The position numbers and the translations under genes were made by a program. 64,000 bases of DNA from Lithospermum erythrorhizon (Eukaryota > Streptophyta > Magnoliopsida > Boraginales > Boraginaceae). The notes below the pieces were generated by a model that made no database searches, had not been told where the DNA came from, and saw only the letters and a program-made list of their open reading frames with translations. Location: NCBI GenBank assembly GCA_019722365.1, contig JADFUC010000990.1, forward strand, positions 124,001 through 188,000, written 5' to 3'. Position 1 is the first letter of the stretch, and each line of letters opens with the position of its first letter. This document shows, in pieces, positions 55,870-64,000 of the stretch.

Positions 55870-58446
55870 ATATTTTTGAATCCGCCAAGCACATAACCCG
55901 ACAAATTTCTTGCACTTCAAATATCCACGTCTTCGGCCTATTTGAATGGGAGGAAGTTAAAGCAGTCTCTTTCAGATGTCATACTCTGAAATCTACGGGG
56001 GCTGCGTAAGTTTCTAAGGAATTCTTCAAAAAAATTGGGATATTGTCGGGAAGGATGTTACGTGTGCAGCTTGAGATTTCGATAAACGACCCACCTCTTA
56101 AAGAATCCAGCTTACGCTTACGTCACATTAAAGTTGATAATCCTTCTAATATGGCTGATTATAGACCAATTAGTTTATGTAATGTCATCTATAAAATTGC
56201 ATCCAAGGTCCTAAATGCATCGCTTTCGAAGCCGTTTACTCATCATAGTGTCTCCCTTCCAAAATGGTTTCGTTCATGGTAAGTAGTATTCAAGATAAAT
56301 ATTTATCATAGGCGCAAGAACTTACCAGCACTTGATCGAGGACCTCGAAATGTAAGAAGACAGGACTTGTTGCAATTAAAATTGATATGAGCAAGGCATT
56401 TGATAGAGTCAAATGAGATTTTCTCTTTAAACTTTTGGAAACTCTTGGATTCCTGTCAACTTGATAAAGAATCACGTTACAATTTGTTAACTACTTGGTT
56501 ATTGTTAATGGATAAGTTTCGGAAACCTTGAAATGAAATTTGTGGGTAAATGAGACCTCTTTCCCCATTCTATTTGCTTTACATCTTGAAGCTCTTTCTT
56601 GATAAAGCCCGATTTCCATCGAGACGAGGAACTCTGCCCAAAAGGAATAGAACTTTGCTAAGAAAGCGGTCTAGCTCTCTATCTATTATTTTTGCGGCAG
56701 CAGCTACTTTTTTATGCACCTGGACAATAAAAGTCTTGATTCTTTTTGCTCTAGTCTCAACATCTTCTGCTCTGATTCGGGTCAAATCATCAATCATCAC
56801 AAATCTATCATTACTTTTAGCCCCTCTACCCCCAGGGACGTCAAATCCAATGTTGTTTCTGCCCTCGGCATTGCTGAATCCTCTCTTTTTGGTAATTACC
56901 TTGGTATCTCTCGACATTACCACAAACTGAAAGAAGATTTTCTCGAATATTATTGACAAAATCAAAAAAAGAATTTTGTCTTGGAAGGTCAAATTCCTTA
57001 ACTTTGCAAGGAGGATCACTCTTATCAAATCGATACTCCAATCAATTCTGGTCTACTGATAGATTGTTTATAGAATTCCCCATCCATTCTTCATGATATT
57101 GACCATGCTGCCAATTTTCTCTATGGGGGGAGCCAAGCCTCTTCTATTCATTGAATCAATTGGGAGTTTCTTCATCTACCGATTAGTAAGGTGGAGCTTG
57201 GTTTTGAAGCATCTTAAATCACCCATCGGCCCCTCCCTTGCAAGAAATGGATGGAGAATTATTCAATTACTAACTTCGCCTTGACAAAAGTGTTGAAATC
57301 TAAATACTTTCCCAACTATGTGAATTCTAAGCCTAATGGATCTTGGACTTGGAAAAGTCTCCACTCAGGAATTAAATGTATCTCTTCCAATATGATTTTC
57401 AAAGTTGGTTCAGGCTCAAGTATTAGTATTTGGAAAGACAACTGGATCCCTGGTTTCGACTCACAAGATCTTGAAGTTTACTTTAATACTGATGTAGGCT
57501 CTAGGCAACCTCTTCTTGTCTCTGACCTCCTTATAGATAATCTCTATTGGATTACCAGGAATGATGTTATCTTCAATCAAGTTGTTACTTGGATTAACAA
57601 GAATAATGTTATCTTCAATCAAGTTGTTACTTGGATTAACAAGAATAATGTTATCTTCAATCAAGTTGTTGCTAGATTAACAAGAATGATGTTATATTCT
57701 TCAAATGAGGAGTTGTTCCAAGCATTTCAAGAGGATTAGACCAAGCAAGGAAATTTGCGATTAGATTGGTTCCATCACTCCAAAAGATCGAAGGCTTTCT
57801 CCCGCAAACCAAGACCAGTCACTCATCGCAACAATAAACGAGACTCCTCTCTTATATTTCAAAATGCGTCTCTTCTGAGATCGAGCAGGATCGCCAAAAG
57901 GAGCTTTGCCAGGATAGAGAGATTCAAAAATTTATATTGGTATCTCGAATGACAAAGACCCCAAATGGCTCATCAATGTTTTTCTCAAAGGAAACCGAAC
58001 AACAATCGAAGGCTCATGCCTTCTCAAAATCCCAAATACCAGCACTAGGAAATATTGACAACTTGGATAACCTTGGAAACAATTGTGTCTCAAATTTGTC
58101 TTTGTTTTCTGTTGGCGAAGCAATTTTCACAGCTTTGATTCTTGCAAAAGGACTTGCTTTTCATTCAGTTTCTATTGTTACTGATGGTTTCTTCTCACAG
58201 GTTTGGTTTAGGAACTACCACAAATTCAGACATAATGAAGATTGGAAGAAGATCATGCGGGGAAGATGACGGAAAAGAAATTTGTGAACTTTTTTAGCTC
58301 TCAGCCCAGAGTCGGATGTTTTCTTGAATTTAAAAGACATTGTTATCAGTACTTTCAATTATGTTTCTTGTAACTTGGATTCAAATAGCCTTCACGGCTA
58401 TGGACATTTCTCCTAATTAATATCATGAATTGCCTATAAAAAAAAC
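55870..58446 (+). mobile_element. 5'-truncated LINE (reverse transcriptase remnant)
   Basis: Fragments of one plant L1-type polyprotein appear in order on the plus strand, in shifting frames. First come DIVGKDV and MADYRPISLCNVIYKIASK at 56,040-56,210 (reverse transcriptase). Next is NIFCSDSGQIINHHKS, then FGNYLGISRHYHK and the thumb-like KIKKRILSWKVKFLNFA at 56,740-57,005. Then come SWTWKSLHSGIK and VGSGSSISIWKDNWIPGF at 57,330-57,455 (zinc-binding region before the tail), and finally an RNase H-like piece (GEAIFTALILAKGLAFHS) at about 58,115. The endonuclease region is absent, so the element is 5'-truncated. It ends in a short A-run (58,438-58,445), as expected of a LINE tail. Frameshifts and stops make it inactive. 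It lies antisense to the peroxidases and ends seven bases before the stop codon of copy 3. Confidence 0.85.
57548..57673 (+). repeat. In-frame 42-bp triplication inside the LINE
   Basis: Three consecutive 42-bp units start at 57548, 57590 and 57632. Each encodes a 14-residue repeat (W-I-N-K-N-N-V-I-F-N-Q-V-V-T, with slight variants). Units 2 and 3 differ by one base; unit 1 differs at a few sites. A partial fourth unit follows. The length is a multiple of three, so the frame is preserved. Confidence 0.9.
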
Positions 58447-58452
58447 GAATGA

Positions 58453-59691
58453 TTAAGGATTGACCACACGACAATTCTTCCGAATTTCTCCATTAGTTCC
58501 AGTCAGGACTTCTACAGCACCCATATTGATCATTGATTTGGCAAATGCTCTAAAGAATGCTCTTGTTGATTGCAATTGTCTCACTATTGTTGCTGCTCTT
58601 CTGTCTGTAAGAAGTGCTGCATCTGAAATAAATAGACCCTTTTTCTCCGTGAGCATGTTGAAGTAATCGTTGTTGAAAGAGAGGGAGCTCTGTGGATCCA
58701 TTGCAACTGTAGTTGAACCATTTACTGGAAAATGGCATATTTTTTTCAATTGTGCACCATAAATTGGATCCAGAGAATGGTCCATATCGCCCGTCCCTGT
58801 GAAATTGTATAGCGTCCTTATAAATGAACCACAATGTGCCACCCCAATTGTATGTGCACCTGGTTAAAGTTTATCATTTCATTCCATAAGAAAACGAGCG
58901 AGGAGAATGATTTTTTCACTCCAAAATCAACGTGCATTACCTGATAATGCGACAAGGTCATTGAGATCGAGACCTTTAGAGGCGAAAAGTTGTGAAAGAC
59001 CTGTAAAATTTGCGAAGGTGAAGGTAAATGTACACTAGCCTCTGATTCCAGAGAAATTCGCCCATCTCTTCTTCCTGTTAAGACGTCCCACATAGACCTG
59101 TTGAACTGCATTATACAATAATCAACAACAAACTATTGTGTTAGCTAGCTCATTGTGAATTCACACATATTGTACTTAAAACATATATCCAAATTGTAAA
59201 TTCAAAATATATTGAAAGTATTTTGACTGACAGGGTAAGAGACGCCATCACAGGCAGCTAAGGCGACAATGTCAGCACAGGAAACAACACCAGGACATTC
59301 TTTCTCCACCTCTGTCTTGATTTCGTCAATTGACTTCGAAGCCTAAGAAGTGACAAATTGGATCTTGCTTCTTTCTAGTAAGCTTAAGAACCTAATTCAA
59401 ACTAATCTATTATATGCATGGTATAGTTTTTAATACCCTAACAAAGCAATCATGGTAGTGAATCCTGAGGAGTCTAGCACCCAAAACAGCATCATTTCTA
59501 ACTTTGTTCCATGTAATGTCCCTGATCAAACTCTCAGCTTTAGGACAACTTCTCCTGTAGAAATGCCTCTCCAATCCGCCACGACCTTTGCCGAGAAACA
59601 ATGACAATGATATGCCATCATCATCGTCGTCAGCAATGGCACAAACAACAAGCAAAGAGAGAAAGAGAAGAAAGAAAATCCAAGATTTCAT
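58453..59691 (-). pseudogene. Class III peroxidase pseudogene (copy 3)
   Basis: This is a tandem relative of the intact copy at 52,944. Exon 1 (59437-59691) is open and good: signal peptide MKSWIFFLLFLSLLVVCAIA, an acidic DDDDD run, then SCPKAES and RIHYHDCFVR with the distal histidine. Exon 2 survives only as a 3' half (about 59232-59380). The end of intron 1 with its acceptor, and the first third of exon 2 (the GCDASILL calcium-site and cysteine segment), are deleted. The remnant also has an extra base (cacttctta against cactctta) and reads AACDG where AARDS is expected. Exon 3 (58941-59105) is 165 instead of 166 nt; the lost base near PSPSQIL shifts the frame. Exon 4 (58453-58859) is full length and open, with the haem-ligand exon and NCRVVNP. 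The deletion alone rules out a normal peroxidase. Confidence 0.88.
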
Positions 59692-59789
59692 TTTCACTCA
59701 AAGGATGGATATTCTGACAACAGAGAATATGATGCTGAATTTTAATTGACCAAGTGGGAAGTATGATTTACATGTCCATATGAGACATT

Positions 59790-59801
59790 CATTTTATATG
59801 C
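59790..59801 (-). promoter_or_regulatory. Conserved TATA box of peroxidase copy 3
   Basis: On the minus strand it reads gcatataaaatg, identical to copy 2, about 100 bases upstream of the ATG. The promoter core is therefore intact although the gene is broken. Confidence 0.65.
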
Positions 59802-61143
59802 AAATGGGGGTAAAATAAATAAGCAGTAGCTGATTTCTTCTAATTTGAGCTACAATAGAACTAGTTTTCACTTTTTTATTAGTTATGCCATGCTTCCAGG
59901 AATTTTTCTACGTTATGCACTAGATACTTATGTATCAAAACATTGAACACTAAAAAACATACTTGAATAAAGATTAATCAAAGGTCAAAATTAAATTATA
60001 AGTAATTAATCAAATACTAGTATATTAATCAATATTTGGAACTGATATTATATGAAGATGATTAGTATAATCAAACAATATTGTATTGGTTGTATACAAC
60101 TATACATGCATTATAGTCCATTTGATTTGATTTTCACTCAAAGCGACTATAGATCATGTTTCAGCTAAAGTACAAACCCCTTTGACTCATTTTTTGAGTT
60201 ATTTTTTCCAAGCTTCCAGGAATTTTAGTACGCAAGCAGGAAGATTTGAGATTAATTATGAAGAAAATTAAAGTAAACAAATGCATAATTGAAGTCATGC
60301 ACATCAATTAACATAATGCATGTATCAACTTTTCTCCTTGTATGATGTATCCTTTATAATATAACATAAACCATCTGATTCTGCTCCGATTAGTCATTTA
60401 TCAATTATCATAGAAGCTTCAATCAAAATTTTAATAGCATATTACATACTGTAAGATTTTTCCATTATAGACTTATTAATAGAAATAAGAAGTGGAGAAA
60501 ACGATTGCTAAGAGCATCGTGCAAGGCTTGATGAACATGCGAAAATAACATATCAATAGGTTTTGTTTGTTTCTTCCTTTCCAACCAGGGCAAATCTTTG
60601 AAAAATAGCATTGACATTACACCATCTATGTGATGATCCTTGCACAGAGTAGCCTACAAATAAGTTTACAAGATACAAGTGTTATCTGAATGTATTACTA
60701 CAGAAACGCATATTTACAATTTTTAGGATATTACGTTAACAAAAAACTGTGCAACTACAAAAACTACTTCATATATTATTAATATAACTTGACAATTAGA
60801 CTGATAAGAATCTACTTCATGATATTACGAACAATTCATTAACCGTTTACTGAATGTGTTTAGTAGTAGTCCCAGAGATTGGCTCAGTAAGCTATGTAAC
60901 TAGAGAAAAAAGGAACTATAAGATCATGTCCAAGCCTAACATATATCTCTGGCTCAGTCTATAATAAGCCAAAATGTCAATTTTCGAGCCACTTAAGGAT
61001 ATGGACTTATTGACATATCTAAAACTCCACTTCCACACCCTCAATCTAAACCATAACTATACTCGTGCAAACATGACAAAAATAACACGATTGCAAATTT
61101 AACTCATATACATGACACGACCAGAAGTATACCTTAATGAGGG
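59802..61143. other. Upstream of copy 3 and 3' side of next gene
   Basis: No gene is supported. The phrase cttccaggaatttt occurs twice (59,892 and 60,211), echoing the upstream regions of the other peroxidases. A more complex stretch at 60,510-60,660 may be part of the 3' UTR of the small gene that follows, but I cannot show this. Confidence 0.4.
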
Positions 61144-61809
61144 TCAAGGACTTTCTCTTGTTTCAGCTTTCTGCTTATTCCAGGGATTGAGAGCTTCTCT
61201 CATAGCTTGAGCTTCAGGGGAGTTCTCCCATTCTCTCTTTTCTGCCTCTAAAATAGTAACCTTATCATCTGTCCAATTCAAACAGCAACTCATGCATGAG
61301 AATCTAAACAAAATTAATCATTTTTCAGAGTATGCAAGCCAACCAACAGGGAGCAAAGTCAAATATTTGAGGCATTACCAATATAATAATTTACATTAAA
61401 TAAAAAGTGACCTCTAAAATTCTGATAAGAATCTTTACTCGATATAGTTGCTTTATCCAGATTATGAACTATAACAGAAAAGGACAACTTAAAACGATTT
61501 GAACCACTAGCGCACTAATTATCCCTTACTGCAGCATTAGAGAATAGCTTTCTATTTTTGTTTTGTTTGGGATAGGAACCGCAACAGAAGTAGCGTTATA
61601 AGCTAAGATATATTTTTGTAACTTGGACAAAATTCAGTAAACAAGCTAAATCAAAGAATATTACGAAGAGAACATAATAAAGAATAGTGAACGGGCAGTG
61701 AGAAGGAGGGTCCTCACACAGAATAAGTTTGATCATGAACATTTCCAGCAGAGCCACCGACTATAGCTGAGCCTAACGCAATCTTCAGGTACCAACCCAA
61801 AAACTTCAT
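61144..61809 (-). CDS. Small conserved plant protein, two exons, apparent frameshift
   Basis: Exon 1 (about 61718-61809) starts MKFLGWYLKIALGSAIVGGS. Exon 2 (61144-61268) encodes DKVTILEAEKREWENSPEAQ, then AMREALNPWNKQ, and stops after RESP. I associate this pattern with small plant proteins of about 65-70 residues and unknown function, with one N-terminal membrane-like helix; an organellar location is only a guess. The exons do not join in frame as read. Exon 2 needs the frame that reads EMFMIKLILY at the end of exon 1, whereas the start codon is in the frame reading GNVHDQTYSV. Two missing bases near 61,745 would explain this. It could be a sequence error, a pseudogene, or an unusual splice: a weaker donor after GSAIV would restore frame with a shorter protein. 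Identity is moderate; functional state is unknown. Confidence 0.55.
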
Positions 61810-64000
61810 TCTCTTACTGCAATGCTTCTCAATACCTGTACTAAAAATTACGACATTATTTCTACTCGTTTCAACAATCCAATCAGGTCTAAGTGTCTAA
61901 CACATAAATAAATCGTTTGTTACACTTTGTATGTAACACTCCGAGTTACACTCCTTAAGATTGTGACATGTGTTGTCTTTGTAATTACAGTGTCACACTG
62001 TAGTCTCGACTCGTCTGAGTTCTGACACAAACACAAATTATATAACTTCTCCATAATCATAAAATAATATAGTCCAAGTTTCAAAACATGGGTAACAATT
62101 ACAAACGTCAACACACATAGTCCATTTATGCGATATGATGTATATATAGTTTCTGTGGCGCATAAATTCAAACAGCTTACATGCAACTTACTTTAAAGAT
62201 GAATATATTTCAGAGATATAGTGGGATGATTTATATTCAACAATACATGAATTATTGATGTGAAGATAGCAAAATTAAAATCCTTAAAGTTGCTACAGAA
62301 AGAAGAGCTAAGCACTTAAGCAGTGGTGACAAGTTGTAGGCTAATTTAAGCAAAGGAGTCAGAGTCGATGTAGCAGTTAATTGATCAACAATAAAATAAA
62401 GGGCAAAAAGCATCATCGTATATGTTTGATGTTAAACTGAGATTCATTCATTCGAAAATGTTCTTTATTAATCGAGCATGTTTAATAATGGTAAAATAAT
62501 TGATCAGTTAAAGGATTTGATGAGGTAAAGTGGCTAGTAAGTGACCGTTTTGAGGGGCTATTTAAGTAATTTTTTTTAAATTGAATGAGAAGTCACTATT
62601 AAATGCAAATGTTTTGTAGATTCAAATTAAATACTGATTTTCAAAATGTCTTGTCAAAATGCAGCGGACAAAAGTGGTCAGCTGTGATATAATCCGTTAA
62701 GTTGTTACTTTTTATGGAATTGGCTATAAATATATAGATTTAATCTTGAGAAGTTTTTCTTGTAAATGAAATATTGACTAGAAGAACAAGAAATATGCAT
62801 ATGGCGTTTTATTTGCATTATCAAATATATCGATCTTAAGTTCGCGTATAAGAATGTTATTTTGGTTTAAAGATTGGGGTAATGAAAATTCTTATTGTAG
62901 TTTGTAAGTATACTTTGTTATTGTTGATGTATAGCTTTTTAATTTTATATTGTGGTTCCTTTGTCCCAAAATGATTGTCGGTGTGAGGAGTTTTTTTTAT
63001 GATTTTTTTAATTTTTCCTTTGTTAAGTTTGCTTTATTTTTTTTTTCATTACGTGATTAACACATGACTAAATTAGAAAGAAAAAAATCATAAAAATACT
63101 CAAAACCCATTTGAATAATACAAATGAAGCGTCGTCACAATATATATTTCTTATTCTTACAGTTGGATCACTGTACATTCAGAAAAACTTTTGAAGATTA
63201 AATGTCATATATGATAGTCATCGATAAAAAAGTAGCAGCTTAGCAGATTATATCGCGGTTGGGCCGAAACTTGCGTTATTTAAACTTGAGTGATAGACAA
63301 AACGTTTAGGCGTGTGGGATGAGCTGGAGCACGCAGTGCGAGCGTGTGTGATGAATAGTGCCTTCTGTCCAATTTTTTTAATTTTTTTTACGAAAATACC
63401 CCTCAAAATGGTCACGTGCTAGTCACGTGACCATCAACTTAACGGATCGTCGCGGAAAGCCCGTTTGCGGGTATTGGCTTGTGAAAGTGATGAATAAAGG
63501 GAGCGTTTACGAAATGGTGATGGCCCAGAGCACCGAAGTGGCGTGTATGATGATTGGGGACTTTGCCTAGAAATAGGTTCATCTTAAGGTTGACACTAAT
63601 TTGTACTTAGTGAAGTTACTATTTTTAGGATTAATTCATTTGGCACTTCGCTTGGCCAGATTCACGTTGGTAAGGACACTAAATCTTGTACTACTTAATT
63701 TAGCCGAGAATTGATCATCTACTCTTTTATGATTATCACGTCATGTATTGTCAGGCATCATAGGAACAATTACATTATAATCAACTATTAATATATGAAT
63801 AGGTATTTAGACACAGAAAATACTTACATTATTTTGATAATCCCCAAAGGCCTCTTGGCCATGGAGCTACTAAGCAAGAAAAAAAAAAGACTGATGTAAC
63901 AAGGACAATCTTACTACAACAATGTTGTATACCTTGTAAATGGTTTCTTATATTATATGATCAAGAACAGTTATATAAAAAGTTTAATCAATCAAGGACA
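61810..64000. other. Intergenic, right end of window
   Basis: AT-rich DNA of about 2.2 kb with no supported gene. The open frame at 61,920-62,186 on the minus strand shows no domain. The segment 62,517-62,710 resembles, in reverse orientation, the segment 63,377-63,450; both carry cccctcaaaaygg and caacttaacggat. Confidence 0.45.
63410..63432. promoter_or_regulatory. Paired G-box palindrome
   Basis: Two 9-base arms, ggtcacgtg and cacgtgacc, form a perfect inverted repeat around a 5-base centre. Each arm contains the G-box core CACGTG, bound by plant bZIP and bHLH factors. No gene start is visible within the window beside it, so any regulatory role is inference. Confidence 0.5.

Noticed and set aside
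57461..57664. Minus-strand frame with a repeated VNPSNNLIEDNIIL unit
   Set aside because: It is the antisense image of the 42-bp triplication in the LINE, not a repeat protein gene.

Overview
The window is nuclear DNA from a flowering plant, very probably a dicot. It has GT-AG introns, AT-rich intergenic DNA, Stowaway- and Tourist-like MITEs, Copia-type LTR fragments, a plant LINE fragment, and genes whose families are plant-specific (TDY-class MAP kinase, class III peroxidase, ShKT-type prolyl 4-hydroxylase). I cannot name the species. There is no operon, CRISPR array or prokaryotic element, and I found no tRNA or rRNA gene.

Layout from left to right. 1-8,030 is repeat-derived, with an LTR-like segment and MITE candidates. 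8,362-12,385 (+) is a ten-exon MAP kinase matching MPK16. 13,184-14,101 (+) is a single-exon organellar guanylate kinase. 15.4-21.2 kb holds a 96-bp tandem duplication and a 2.1-kb two-LTR element on the minus strand. 21,177-21,719 (-) is a small protein with a PNRC/decapping-like proline motif. 22.5-34.5 kb is a long repeat-rich desert with a ~73-bp minisatellite, a pair of LTR-like direct repeats about 4.3 kb apart, a (TA)39 microsatellite and a C-rich tract. 34,564-39,990 (+) is a nine-exon At4g15545-like coiled-coil gene whose seventh intron holds a decayed 2.5-kb Copia element. 40-44.5 kb is AT-rich with short tandem arrays. 44,488-47,025 (+) is an intact seven-exon prolyl 4-hydroxylase. 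47.6-59.7 kb is a minus-strand tandem array of three class III peroxidases: the middle copy is intact and the outer two are broken. A Tourist-like element with a nested Stowaway lies between copies 1 and 2, and a 5'-truncated LINE lies between copies 2 and 3. 61,144-61,809 (-) is a small two-exon gene with an apparent frameshift. The last 2 kb is intergenic.

The genes do not form one pathway. Two act in the secretory and cell-wall compartment (prolyl 4-hydroxylase, which modifies hydroxyproline-rich wall proteins, and apoplastic peroxidase, which can cross-link such proteins), but their adjacency is probably coincidental. I rebuilt gene models by joining exons at GT-AG sites and checking reading frame. 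The MAP kinase (567 aa), coiled-coil protein (350 aa), prolyl 4-hydroxylase (288 aa) and middle peroxidase (341 aa) all close in frame, which is strong internal support. I found no convincing novel system. The most useful observations concern how transposons and small deletions reshaped the peroxidase array and the coiled-coil gene.
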